In this document: one piece after another, positions 51,829 to 61,442 of the stretch
Layout of the letters: every line of letters starts with the position of its first letter
How positions within the stretch are numbered: the first letter of the stretch is position 1
Origin: Longimicrobiaceae bacterium
GTDB taxonomy: Bacteria > Gemmatimonadota > Gemmatimonadetes > Longimicrobiales > Longimicrobiaceae
Assembly (NCBI GenBank): GCA_030447645.1
Contig: JAUJOM010000013.1
Span: 20,650 to 84,649, forward strand
Length of the DNA stretch: 64,000 bases
Direction of reading: 5' to 3'
Notes under the pieces: model-generated
Told to the model about the DNA's origin: nothing
Seen by the model: only the letters and a program-made list of their open reading frames with translations
The model's database searches: none
Translations under genes and position numbers: made by a program

Positions 51829-53564
51829 CGCACACCCATACGTATGACGCCCTGGTGATCGGGGCGGGTGGTGCCGGTCTGATGGCGGCGATCTACCTGT
51901 CTCGCAATCCCAGTATGAAGACCGCCGTCATTTCGAAGCTGTACCCAACGCGCTCGCACACGGGTGCGGCGCAGGGCGGGATCGGGGCCGCCCTCGGGAA
52001 TTTGGAAGAAGACAGCCCGGAGTGGCACGCCTTCGATACGGTCAAGGGCTCGGATTATCTCGGTGATCAGGACGCCATCGACGTGATGTGCAACGAAGCG
52101 GTGGATGTGATCATCGAGCTGGAGCACATGGGCCTGCCGTTCAGCCGAACACCTGACGGCAGGATCGCCCAGCGCCCCTTCGGCGGCCACTCGCATCACT
52201 TCGGGCAGGGTCCGGTTCGGCGCAGCTGCTACGCGGCGGACCGCACCGGCCACATGATCCTCCAGACGCTGTACCAGAACTGCATCAAGAACGACGTGGA
52301 CTTCTTCAACGAGTTCCAGGTCGTGGACATGTTGATGGAGGATAGGCGCTGCTGCGGTGTAGTGGCGTACCATGTGGACTCCGGGGATCTGCACATCTTC
52401 CGCTCCAAGGCGGTGCTCTGGGCGACCGGAGGGTTCGGACGGGTCTGGTCCATCACTTCCAACGCCGTTGCAGGTACCGGCGACGGTGCCGCGATCACCT
52501 TCCGGCGTGGCATTCCGCTGGAAGACATGGAGTTCTACCAGTTCCACCCGACGGGCATCTACAAGCTGGGCATCCTGATCACCGAAGGGGTTCGCGGCGA
52601 GGGCGGTGTGCTGCGCAACGACAATGGCGAGCGTTTCATGGAGCGCTATGCGCCGACCATGAAAGACCTCGCTTCCCGCGACGTGGTTTCGCGAGCGATC
52701 TACCAGGAGATGATCGAGGGGCGCGGCATCGGCGGAAGGCGATTCGTGTATCTGGACGCAACCCACCTGGGTGCCGAGGTGGTGGAAAAGAAGCTGCCGG
52801 ACATCACCGACTTTTGCCGAACCTACCTGGGCGTGGACCCGGTGAAGCAGCCGATCCCCATCCAGCCCACGGCGCACTACGCGATGGGCGGCATCCCGAC
52901 GGACATCAACGGCCAGGTGGTGCTGGACGAGAACGGGACTCTGCTTCCGGGGTGCTACGCGGCGGGCGAAGCGGCGTGTGTGTCGGTGCATGGCGCCAAC
53001 CGGCTGGGCACCAATTCTCTGCTTGACCTGGTGGTGTTCGGCAAGCGAGCCGGGCTTGCAATGGCTGAATACTGCGCAACCGCCGACATACCGGAGCTGC
53101 CATCGGATCCTACCGGCCCGATAGCGGCCGAGTTAGAGCGTCTGCTCGCCCAGACTACCGGTGAGCCGGCAGCCAAGATCCGGGAAGAAATGCAGAACAC
53201 GATGATGGATTTCGTGGGCGTTTATCGTGAGCAGGCTGGAATTCAAAAGGCGGTGGACAAAGTACGGGAGCTACAGGACCGGTACAGGACCCTCGTCATT
53301 ATGGACAAGGGCAAGCGGTTTAACCTGGACCTGCTGGAAGCGTGGGAGCTAGGCAACCTGCTCGAGCTCGCCGAGGTAACCGCAGTAAGCGCGCTGGCCC
53401 GTACCGAGAGCCGCGGGGCGCACTCGCGGGAAGACTTCCCGGATCGCGACGACGCCAACTGGCTCAAGCATACATTCGCTTACCGACGGGAAGGGGGCCG
53501 TATCGAGCTGCGTTACAAGCCGGTAACGATCACCCGCTTCCAGCCAAAGGAAAGGGTGTACTGA
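51825..53564 (+). CDS. sdhA: Succinate dehydrogenase flavoprotein subunit
   Basis: 579 aa. FAD-binding VIGAGGAGLMAAIYLSRN; covalent-flavin His in PTRSHTGAAQGGIGAAL; HHFGQGPVRRSCYAADRTGH; active-site region GVRGEGGVLRNDNGERFM; QPTAHYAMGGIPTDINGQV (catalytic His/Arg region); AAGEAACVSVHGANRLGTNSL. Ends with a C-terminal domain ending in RFQPKERVY. Full length and intact. Confidence 0.97.
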   Translation: MTHTHTYDALVIGAGGAGLMAAIYLSRNPSMKTAVISKLYPTRSHTGAAQGGIGAALGNLEEDSPEWHAFDTVKGSDYLGDQDAIDVMCNEAVDVIIELEHMGLPFSRTPDGRIAQRPFGGHSHHFGQGPVRRSCYAADRTGHMILQTLYQNCIKNDVDFFNEFQVVDMLMEDRRCCGVVAYHVDSGDLHIFRSKAVLWATGGFGRVWSITSNAVAGTGDGAAITFRRGIPLEDMEFYQFHPTGIYKLGILITEGVRGEGGVLRNDNGERFMERYAPTMKDLASRDVVSRAIYQEMIEGRGIGGRRFVYLDATHLGAEVVEKKLPDITDFCRTYLGVDPVKQPIPIQPTAHYAMGGIPTDINGQVVLDENGTLLPGCYAAGEAACVSVHGANRLGTNSLLDLVVFGKRAGLAMAEYCATADIPELPSDPTGPIAAELERLLAQTTGEPAAKIREEMQNTMMDFVGVYREQAGIQKAVDKVRELQDRYRTLVIMDKGKRFNLDLLEAWELGNLLELAEVTAVSALARTESRGAHSREDFPDRDDANWLKHTFAYRREGGRIELRYKPVTITRFQPKERVY

Positions 53565-54271
53565 TGGCGAAGGCAACCATACGTATTTTGCGGTACAATC
53601 CGGAAGGGGACGCGGCGGCTCCGGCGCACCAGGACTTCGCAATCGACGTCGAGCCCACGGATCGGGTTCTGGATGCTCTCAACCACATCAAGTGGTACGT
53701 GGACGGCACGCTCACCTTCCGTCGCTCCTGCGCACACGGCATCTGCGGCTCGGACGCGATGCGCATTAATGGGGTGAACCGTCTCGCCTGCAAGGTGCTG
53801 ATGAGGGACGTCGGCAGCCGGGTCACCGTGGAGCCGTTGATGGGCTTCCGGGTCATCAAGGACCTGGTGGTGGACATGGACGCCTTTTTCGCGCAGTACC
53901 GTTCGGTTCTCCCCTATCTGATCAACGACTCACGCCCGCCGGAACGCGAGCGGCTGCAGTCGCCGGAAGACCGGGAGCGCTTTGACGACACAACCAAGTG
54001 CATTCTGTGCGCGGCGTGCACTACCTCCTGCCCCTCGTACTGGGCGAACGAGGAGTTCGTCGGCCCCGCGGCCATTGTGAACGCCCACCGGTTCATCTTC
54101 GATTCCCGGGATTCCGCGCCGGGGGAGCGTTTGGAAATCTTGAACAATCGCGAGGGCGTGTGGAGGTGCCGCACGATCTTCAACTGCTCCGAGGCATGTC
54201 CGCGTGAGATCAAGGTGACCAAGGCCATCGGCGAGGTGAAGCGCGCCATTCTTTACCGGCAGTCGACCTAG
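53564..54271 (+). CDS. sdhB: Succinate dehydrogenase iron-sulfur subunit
   Basis: 235 aa; ATG at 53564 shares its A with the sdhA stop. Cluster motifs: 2Fe-2S SCAHGICGSDAM (with Asp in place of one Cys, as in E. coli SdhB), then CILCAACTTSCPSYW and CRTIFNCSEACPREI for the 4Fe-4S and 3Fe-4S clusters. KGKGV-like GGAAAGG precedes the start as a ribosome binding site. Confidence 0.96.
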   Translation: MAKATIRILRYNPEGDAAAPAHQDFAIDVEPTDRVLDALNHIKWYVDGTLTFRRSCAHGICGSDAMRINGVNRLACKVLMRDVGSRVTVEPLMGFRVIKDLVVDMDAFFAQYRSVLPYLINDSRPPERERLQSPEDRERFDDTTKCILCAACTTSCPSYWANEEFVGPAAIVNAHRFIFDSRDSAPGERLEILNNREGVWRCRTIFNCSEACPREIKVTKAIGEVKRAILYRQST

Positions 54272-54296
54272 CGCGAACAGGTTTTTTGCTTGCTTC

Positions 54297-54325
54297 CGCG
54301 GCCTCGCCGATACGGTGGGGCCGCG
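54297..54325. repeat. 12-bp stem-loop between sdhB and recQ
   Basis: Arms 54297-54308 and 54314-54325 pair over 12 positions (ten Watson-Crick, two G-U) around a five-base loop GATAC. It is 26 bp after the sdhB stop, so it may close the sdh transcript, but there is no T-run after it. The T-run nearby (54282-54287) lies before it. Confidence 0.5.
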
Positions 54326-54372
54326 CTGTTGGGGGGGAACACCACCTTCCCGTGTCGTGTATCGGCGCAGCG

Positions 54373-56420
54373 ATGATGCCGCCCACCCTCGACGACGCCC
54401 GCCAGGTTCTGCACCGCTACTGGGGATACGACCAGTTCCGCCCGGGGCAGGACAGCGCGATCGAAACGATCCTGTCCGGATTCGATACGCTGACGATCAT
54501 GCCCACGGGCGGGGGAAAGAGCCTGTGCTATCAGGTGCCCGCCATGCTGCTGCCGGGGGTCACCATCGTGGTCTCTCCCCTGATCTCCCTGATGAAGGAC
54601 CAGGTCGACACGCTGGACCGCGTGGGCCTACCCGCGACATTCGTGAACTCCACCCTTTCCGGGGGTGAGATGACCTCACGCCTGGACGCCGCGCAGCAGG
54701 GCAGGGTAAAGCTGCTGTACGTCGCTCCGGAGCGCTTCGACAGCGAGGCGTTCCAGCAGCGGCTCGGCCGTCTGAAGGTGTCGCTTCTCGCGGTGGATGA
54801 AGCCCACTGCGTGTCGGAATGGGGGCACGATTTCCGGCCCTCGTACCTGCGCCTGGGTGGCGTTCGCCAGCTGCTGGGTGATCCGCCCATCGCGGCGCTC
54901 ACAGCGACCGCCACGCCCGAGGTCCGGCAGGACATCATCCGACAGCTCGCCCTCCGGGACCCACCCACCACAGTAACCGGCTTCGACCGGCGCAATTTGA
55001 TCTGGAAGGTGGTGCCGGCAAAGAACGAAAGTGAAAAAGATCGGCTGCTGCTGAAGCTGCTTCGGGGGCGAGAAGGCTCCGGGATCGTATACGCCTCCAC
55101 GCGCAAGAACGTGGACGCGCTCACCGCCATGCTTAACGGCGTAGGTGTGCGAACGGTCGGCTATCATGCGGGACTCCCTGATGCGGATCGGAAGCGGCTC
55201 CAGGAGTCCTTTATGTCGGGGGAGACACCGGTGGTGGTGGCGACCAATGCCTTCGGGATGGGCATCGACAAGCGAGATGTACGCGTGGTAGTCCACTACA
55301 ATATGCCTGGGAGCCTTGAAGCGTACTACCAGGAGGCGGGCCGGGCCGGGCGCGACGGTGACCCGGCCGATTGCGTACTGCTTCACGCATACGCCGACCG
55401 GTTCACCCCCGCCTTTTTCATCGAGCAGGCGCACCCAGCACGGAAGCTGGTGGAAGAGACCCTGGTGGCCCTTCGCCGGGCGGCGGATGACTCCGGCCTG
55501 TGTGTTCTGCCCGCGGTGGAGCTTGCCCGCTTGGTTCCGGGGGCCAAGGGTGATCGGCAGATCGGCTCCGCGATCCGCATCCTGGAGGAGCACGGATTGG
55601 TTCGCCGTCTCGTTGCCGGTGGCACAGCTACCGTGAGGTTGCGGCTGATCGCAGCTCCCGAGCGCATTGCTCGGGAGCTGCGTGGCGGCACCCGCGACGC
55701 AGAGTTGCGGCTCCTGCGCTCGTTGTGGAGGTATGCAGGCAAGGAGGGGGTGTATCGCGGCTTCGAGGCTGAATGGTGGGAACTCGCGGAGATGACCGGC
55801 GGACGGGTGCGTGCGACTGCCTTGCTGGACGCGCTTCAGGCCGAGGGGTTTCTCGAGTGGCGGGCCTGGGACGATGCGGAGGGTGTGCAGGTGCTCGATC
55901 GCACCACACCCGCGGCACGCATCCCGGTGGACTGGCGCTCCGCCGAGCGCCGCAAAGCCCGGGAAACGAAGAAGCTTCAGCAGATGCAGAGCTACGCGTA
56001 CTGCAAAGAGTGTCGACGGGGGTATGTGCTGCGGTACTTCGGCGACCCCGGAGCGATGCGCGAGTGCGGGGCCTGCGACAATTGCCTGGACACGGGTTTG
56101 ACTCCCGTCCACGCGGATGAAAAGCAGCCCACAGCAAGGCCGCGGCCCGTGCGCGTCAAGTCACCGCCGAGGCCGTCCCCGGACGCCAGCAGCCCAACCC
56201 CGAGCAGGCGGAGCTATACGGCCGCCTCAAGGCCTTGCGCAGCGACCTGGCCAAGGAAGCAGGGCTGCCCGCCTACTGCATCTTTCCCGACAGGACACTC
56301 GTGGAGCTGGCGCGGGTGCGTCCCGGCTCCGAAGCGCAGATGCTTGGGGTGTCGGGCGTGGGTCCGGCCCGGCTGGAAAAGTATGGTCAGCGCTTCCTGC
56401 GCGAGATTCAGGAGAGATAG
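54373..56420 (+). CDS. recQ: ATP-dependent DNA helicase RecQ, one frameshift
   Basis: About 682 aa. Helicase core: motif 0 RYWGYDQFRPGQ, Walker A MPTGGGKSLCYQVPA, DEAH box AVDEAHCVSEWGHDFRP, ALTATATPEV, and motif VI YYQEAGRAGRDGDPA. RecQ-C zinc site Cys: CKECRRGY ... ECGACDNCLD. HRDC domain at the end (RSDLAKEAGLPAYCIFPDRT ... LGVSGVGPARLEKYG) is in another frame: one A missing in the A-run near 56120 joins them. ATG 54373 or 54376. Confidence 0.9.
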
Positions 56421-56427
56421 TTCGATC

Positions 56428-56456
56428 TTTCCTAAACCCCGGCCGATGGGTAAATT
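56428..56456 (+). promoter_or_regulatory. Weak promoter candidate upstream of the acyl-CoA dehydrogenase gene
   Basis: -35 TTTCCT (56428-56433), 17-nt spacer, -10 TAAATT (56451-56456). The -10 is the same hexamer seen before the tRNAs; the -35 is poor. Predicted leader about 30 nt. Confidence 0.35.
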
Positions 56457-56492
56457 CAGGCTGCTTGTTCTGCCGGTACAACTGCTTACAAG

Positions 56493-57702
56493 ATGATGGA
56501 ACGCTACTTTGACGAGCACCATGTCGCCGTTCGCGACATGGTGCGTGACTTTGCCCAGAGCGAGATACGCCCGGTGGCCGGCGAGCTGGACCGCAGCGCC
56601 GAGTTTCCGTGGGAAAACGTAAAAAAGATGGCTGAACTGGGTCTGTTCGGCATCCCCTGGCCGGAGGAGCTTCGGCGGTGCCGGGATGGACGACATCAGC
56701 TACATGATCGCCATTCACGAGCTTGCGAAAGCTGACGCCAGCCATGCGATCACCGTGTCGGCACACACCACGCTGGGGACATCCCCCATCGTGCGCTTCG
56801 GCACCCCCGAGCAGCAGGAACGCTTCGTTCCGCTGCTGGCCTCCGGCCAGGTGCTCGGTGGTTTTGGGCTGACGGAGCCTGGAGCAGGCTCCGATGCCGG
56901 TGGCACCCAGACCGTCGCCGTGAAGGCGGATGGCGGTTGGGTGCTGAATGGAAGCAAGATCTTTATCACCCATGCGGGAGTCGGGGAACTGTTTGTCGCT
57001 ACTGCGGCGACCGATCGGGAGAAAGGGTCCAGGGGATCACTTCGTTTATCCTCGCCAAGCCGACCACGGATCTGGAAAAAGCGTGCGCTCGGCATCGGCC
57101 ATTCAGAAGAGCTGCCGTTCGCGGAGGGAGTTCGGGCCGGCAAAAAGAAGACAAGATGGGATGGCGCTCCTCCGACACGCGTGAGCTGATCCTGGAGGAT
57201 GTGTTCGTCCCCGACGACCAGGTGCTGGGTGAGCCGGGGAAGGGGTTCACCAACTTTATGCAGACGCTGGACGCCGGGCGCATCGGCATCGCGGCACTTT
57301 CGCTCGGCATCGCCGAGGGAGCGTACGAGGAGGCGATGAAGTATGCCAACGAGCGTCGCCAGTTCAACCAGCGGATCAACGAGTTCCAGGGCATTCAGTT
57401 CATGCTGGCGGACATGGCCACCGAGATCGAAGCGGCGAAGCACCTGGTCTTCCACGCAGCCTGGCTGAAGCAGGAGGGCGCCCGTTCGGCAAGGAAGCGG
57501 CGATGGCGAAGCTGTTCGCGTCGGAGCTGGCAATGCGGGCAACCACCAGGGCGGTGCAGATCCACGGGGGCTACGGCTACACCAAGGAGTATCCGGTGGA
57601 GCGAATGATGCGCGACGCCAAGATCTGCGAGATCGGCGAGGAACCTCCGAGATTCAGCGGCTGGTGATCGCGCGACATGTAGTTCGGGAGCTGAATGCGT
57701 AG
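56493..57702 (+). CDS. Acyl-CoA dehydrogenase, about six frameshifts
   Basis: About 402 aa FAD enzyme that makes the alpha-beta double bond in acyl-CoA. Recognisable in pieces: [116 protein letters not shown]; and [20 protein letters not shown], with the last residues [13 protein letters not shown] before TAG at 57700. The catalytic Glu position is in the last part ([11 protein letters not shown]). Frame changes near 56671, 57028, 57080, 57145, 57485 and 57643. Each is one base; a decayed gene would also show substitutions in motifs, and none is seen. Confidence 0.85.
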
Positions 57703-59290
57703 CGACCGCCCGCGGTCGAGGAGTGCAGAAGGTGAAGCCGACACGCTCGCGCCGCCGCCCTCGGTCCGACGCGAAATCCTGATCAACAGCACTCCCAAGG
57801 AAACACGGGTCGCTTCTGCTCGAGGACGGCGTGCTCGTCGAGCTGATGGCAGACCGGCCCGAAGCGGTTCGCATGGTGGGTGACATCTATCTGGGCCGGG
57901 TGGAAGCTGTGCTGCCGGGAATCCAGGCGGCGTTTGTGGATCTCGGATTGGGAAAAGCCGCCTTCCTGCACGTCAGCGACGTCGCGCCAGAACGTGACGA
58001 GGCCGACGAAGAAGTGGGGGACGGTGAGGGCGAAAATCGGTCGCAAGCAGCACCCGCCCATCCAGGAGGTGGTGCGCAAGGGGCAGGACCTGCTGGTGCA
58101 GGTATCCAAGGAGCCGATCGGCACCAAGGGGCCGCGCGTCACCGCGCAGGTGTCGCTTCCCGGGCGCTTCCTGGTGTACATCCCCGGTGCGGACCACGTG
58201 GGGTTTCGCGCAAGATCGAAGGGCGCGAAGAGCGCGCGCGCTTGAAGGCTCTCGCGCGAGGCGTGCTTCCGGAAAACTCCGGCGGTGTCATCATCCGCAC
58301 GGTAGGCGAAGAGCTCACGCACGAAACGTTCGAGCGGGAGCTGAAGTCGCTGATGGGTACCTGGAAGGGCATTCAAAAGCGCGCCGGCCGCAGCCGCGCG
58401 CCCGCGGTGGTCCACCGCGAGGCCAAGCTGATCGCCGGCATCATCCGGGATTTGTTCTCGCAGAAGGTGGACTCGCTCACCGTGGACACGCAGTCGGTTT
58501 ACGACGAGGTCCGCCAGTACCTGAACACGGTGGATCCGTCGCTGGTCGAACGCGTGCACCTGTACCGGGAGGCGCGGCCGCTCTTCGACGAGCGCGGCAT
58601 CGAGACGGAGATCCACGCGGCCGTGCACCGGCGGGTGGACCTTCCTCCGGTGGGTATCTGATCATCGAGCCCACCGAGGCGCTGGTCTCGATCGACGTGA
58701 ACACCGGCCGCTACACCGGCAAAAAAGACCCTGAAAACAGTCCTGAAAACCAACATGGATGCCGCCCGTGAGATCGCGCCGGCAGCTTCGTCTCCGGGAC
58801 ATGGGGATCATCATCTGCGACTTCATCGATATGGAGTCCAAGCAGAATCGCGAGCGGGTCTTCCAGGAGCTACGCAGCCATCTCACGCGGGACCGGGCGC
58901 GCACCAAGGCGTTCGCGATCTCGGAACTCGGTCTCGTGGAGATGACTCGGCAGCGGGTGCGCCCATCGCTGTATCACTCGCAAACACAGCTATGCCCGAC
59001 CTGCCACGGCACCGGGCGAATCTTTACGCCGGAGTCCGTGCTGCGCCGGATCGAGCGCGCACTGCACCGGGTCGCCGACGAAGGCAACGAGCGCGCCCTG
59101 GTGGTTCGCGTGCATCCGGAGGTCGCCCTCTTATCTGCTCGAGCAGGAGCCGCAGCTGCTTCGGCGGCTGGCGAAGGAACGGGGGCTTCAGCTCACCCTG
59201 CGCGACGACCCGCTGGTGCGTCAGGACGAGTTCCGTTTGATGGCCGTCGGAACCCGCCGGGACATGACGGAGCAGTACGCCGCGGCTTGA
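57695..59290 (+). CDS. rng: Ribonuclease G/E family protein, about seven frameshifts
   Basis: About 530 aa. Endoribonuclease for rRNA and mRNA processing. Pieces in order: REILINSTPKETRV; S1 domain GDIYLGRVEAVLPGIQAAFV and GKAAFLHVSDV; GPRVTAQVSLPGRFLVYIPG; EERARLKALARGVLPENSGG; catalytic DNase-like part EPTEALVSIDVNTGRYTGKK with the metal-binding Asp; LRDMGIIICDFIDM; zinc-link CPTCHGTG; and end RQDEFRLMAVGTRRDMTEQY. Frame changes near 57808, 58020, 58202, 58650, 58722, 58785 and 59133. The ATG at 57695 overlaps the acyl-CoA dehydrogenase stop by 8 bp and gives a 30-residue extension; the true start is uncertain. Confidence 0.88.
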
Positions 59291-59315
59291 CAGAAGTGCC
59301 GAAGACTTTCATATT
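59287..59315 (+). promoter_or_regulatory. Promoter of rplU-rpmA, -35 overlapping the rng stop
   Basis: -35 TTGACA (59287-59292) contains the rng stop TGA (59288-59290); 17-nt spacer; -10 CATATT (59310-59315). The start near 59322 gives a leader of about 33 nt before rplU. Confidence 0.7.
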
Positions 59316-59354
59316 GCTGGTTTGTTTGTATCCACGACAGGGGAAGATTCCGTC

Positions 59355-59685
59355 ATGTACGCCATCATCCGGACGGGCGGCAAGCAGTTCCGTGCAGAGC
59401 CCGGCAAGACGCTTCGCATTCCATCGCTCGACATCGAACCTCGGTCAGTCCATCACCTTCGAAGAGGTGCTGCTCGCCGGCGGCGACGAAATCAAGGTGG
59501 GTGCCCCGCTCCTATCCGGTGCGGCCGTCACGGCTGAGGTGGTCAAGCACGGCAAGGGCGAAAAGATCATCATCTTCAAGCACAAGCGGCGCAAGAACTA
59601 TCGCCGCAAGCAGGGACATCGGCAGAAGTTCACCGAGGTGCGGGTGGGCGAAATCAATCTGGGGATAAGACATCATGGCACATAA
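59355..59685 (+). CDS. rplU: 50S ribosomal protein L21, one frameshift
   Basis: About 110 aa. N-terminus [20 protein letters not shown] and C-terminal half [50 protein letters not shown] are classic L21. Frame change near 59440, before GQSITFEE. The last residues (LGIRHHGT) overlap rpmA by 11 bp and are longer than usual for L21, so a second small error near the end is possible. Confidence 0.92.
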
Positions 59686-59959
59686 GAAAGGCGGCGGTTC
59701 GACTCGAAACGGCCGCGACAGCAATGCACAGCGGCTGGGCGTGAAGAAGTTCGGCGGTGAGCGCGTGCTCGCGGGCAACATCCTGGTTCGTCAGCGCGGT
59801 ACGCGCATCCATCCCGGCGCGAACGTCGGAATCGGCAGTGACGACACCCTTTTCGCTCTTGTGGATGGCGTGGTTGAGTTCGGCCGCCGGGACCGCAAGC
59901 GGAAAAGGGTTTCCGTGATGCCAGCCGCGACCCCGGTCAGCGAGGAAGCTGCGGCGTAG
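59675..59959 (+). CDS. rpmA: 50S ribosomal protein L27
   Basis: 94 aa. Starts directly with the mature N-terminus [20 protein letters not shown], so no N-terminal cleavage as in Firmicutes; [38 protein letters not shown]. Its N-terminal tail reaches the peptidyl-transferase centre. Ends with an Ala/Glu-rich tail and is followed by a terminator. Confidence 0.96.
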   Translation: MAHKKGGGSTRNGRDSNAQRLGVKKFGGERVLAGNILVRQRGTRIHPGANVGIGSDDTLFALVDGVVEFGRRDRKRKRVSVMPAATPVSEEAAA

Positions 59960-59984
59960 CGCGCTCCAGCAATTGCGCTGCTTG

Positions 59985-60015
59985 AAACGCCCTGGCTTTT
60001 GGCTGGGGCGTTTTT
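59985..60015 (+). terminator. Intrinsic terminator of rplU-rpmA
   Basis: AAACGCCC (59985-59992) pairs with GGGCGTTT (60006-60013), followed by a T-run to 60015. The hairpin starts 25 bp after the rpmA stop. Classical GC stem plus U-tract. Confidence 0.88.
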
Positions 60016-60075
60016 CGTTCCCGGGGCGGCCGGAAACCTGCATGGCCACGGCAGCCTCACCTGAACCTGACCGTT

Positions 60076-61311
60076 ATGAATACTGTTGCTCCCAGCTGGC
60101 CACCGACTTCCAGCGCTGCTTTTCCGCGGATTTCCCGCCTTCCAGCCTACGTATTCGCGACGATCAACGCCGAAAAGCGGGAGCGAATCGAGGCCGGAGA
60201 AGACGTAATCGACCTCGGGATGGGCAACCCAGACCTGTCCACCCCTGAACACATCGTGCAGGAGATGGTGCAGCACGCGGCGGAGGGCATCCACCATCGC
60301 TACAGTGCTTCACGCGGGATCTACGGGTTGCGCGACGCGATAGCGGAGCACTACGCCCGCAACTACGATGTCCAGCTGGACTCCGAGCAGGAGGTGGTGG
60401 TCACCATCGGCGCCAAGGAAGGCATCGCTCACCTGATGCTGGCCCTCCTCGACGCGGGCGACACGGTGCTGGTGCCCACGCCCGCGTACCCCATTCACAC
60501 CTACTCGGTGGTTTTTGCAGGTGGGCAGGTGCGAACCCTTCCACTGATTGGCGACGACGAGGGGAACGTCGCTGGCGATGCGCTCCTCGCCGGGGTGGAC
60601 GATGCGGTGCGCTCGGGGTGGCCGCGTGCGAAGGCTCTGCTGCTCTCCTTCCCCAACAACCCCACCACTCTCGTCGCGGACCGGCCGTTCTTCGAGCGGG
60701 TGGTGGAGCTTTGCCGGCGCGAAGAGCTTCTGCTCATCCACGACTTCGCGTATGCTCAGTTCGGGTTCGGAGCGACCCCGCCACCCAGCATTCTGCAGAT
60801 CCCCGGCGCGAAAGATATAGCGGTCGAGTTTTTCTCGATGTCCAAGTCGTACTCGATGGCTGGCTGGCGGGTGGGGTTCTGCGTGGGGAACGCAGCCATG
60901 GTGCAGGCACTCACCAAGGTGAAGAGCTACCTTGATTATGGCATCTTCCAGCCGATCCAGATCGCAGCTGCGCACGCGCTACGTTGTGACCAGTCGTGTG
61001 TGACGGATACCAGAGAAACCTATCGCCGCCGGCGTGACGCTCTGATCCAGGGCCTTCGTGCGAACGGCTGGCCCGTTCCACTTCCACCGGCCACCATGTT
61101 TGCATGGGCACCACTCCCGGACCCGTTCGTGGACATGGGCTCGGTGGAATTTGCCCGCATGCTGCTCGCGGAGGCGGGTGTGGTGGTGTCTCCGGGAGTC
61201 GGGTTTGGAGCCGACGGGGAGGGGCACGTGCGCTTCGCCCTGATTCAGGACGAAGGCAGATTGCGTGCGGCTACGGACCGGATCGGCGGGATGCTGCGTT
61301 CAGCGGCCTAG
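60076..61311 (+). CDS. Class I/II aminotransferase, AlaC-like
   Basis: 411 aa PLP enzyme. N-terminal ISRLPAYVFATINAEKR and LGMGNPDLSTPEHIV; YSASRGIYGLRDAIAEHY; TIGAKEGIAHLMLALL; SFPNNPTTLVADR; PLP-Lys in FFSMSKSYSMAGWRVGF near residue 260; and SPGVGFGADGEGHVRFALI with the substrate-carboxylate Arg. The pattern matches alanine-synthesising transaminases (AlaC/AlaA-like). Substrate specificity is inference. No ribosome binding site or strong promoter is obvious before ATG 60076. Confidence 0.88.
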   Translation: MNTVAPSWPPTSSAAFPRISRLPAYVFATINAEKRERIEAGEDVIDLGMGNPDLSTPEHIVQEMVQHAAEGIHHRYSASRGIYGLRDAIAEHYARNYDVQLDSEQEVVVTIGAKEGIAHLMLALLDAGDTVLVPTPAYPIHTYSVVFAGGQVRTLPLIGDDEGNVAGDALLAGVDDAVRSGWPRAKALLLSFPNNPTTLVADRPFFERVVELCRREELLLIHDFAYAQFGFGATPPPSILQIPGAKDIAVEFFSMSKSYSMAGWRVGFCVGNAAMVQALTKVKSYLDYGIFQPIQIAAAHALRCDQSCVTDTRETYRRRRDALIQGLRANGWPVPLPPATMFAWAPLPDPFVDMGSVEFARMLLAEAGVVVSPGVGFGADGEGHVRFALIQDEGRLRAATDRIGGMLRSAA

Positions 61312-61422
61312 CCACAAGCCCAAGGCGAAGCCCGCGCCTCCCGCAGCGAACGTCACGAGGAGGACACTGAGCCACCAGCGGATGTCTATGCGAGGCTTCT
61401 TTTCTGGTTGGGCCATGGTCAT
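61300..61422 (-). CDS. Small single-span membrane protein
   Basis: 40 codons, ATG at 61422 (or 61416), 20 bp after the stop of the enoyl-CoA hydratase gene on the same strand. The sequence starts MTMAQPEKKPRIDIRWW and then has one hydrophobic segment WLSVLLVTFAAGGAGFALGL ending in LGR; charged N-terminus, small-residue GG/GxxxG-like packing motif. Its last 12 bases overlap the convergent aminotransferase. No family recognised; the clean TM pattern and position suggest a real small protein. Confidence 0.5.
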   Translation of the reverse strand: MTMAQPEKKPRIDIRWWLSVLLVTFAAGGAGFALGLWLGR

Positions 61423-61442
61423 CTGGATGAGGGCCGCTGCGG

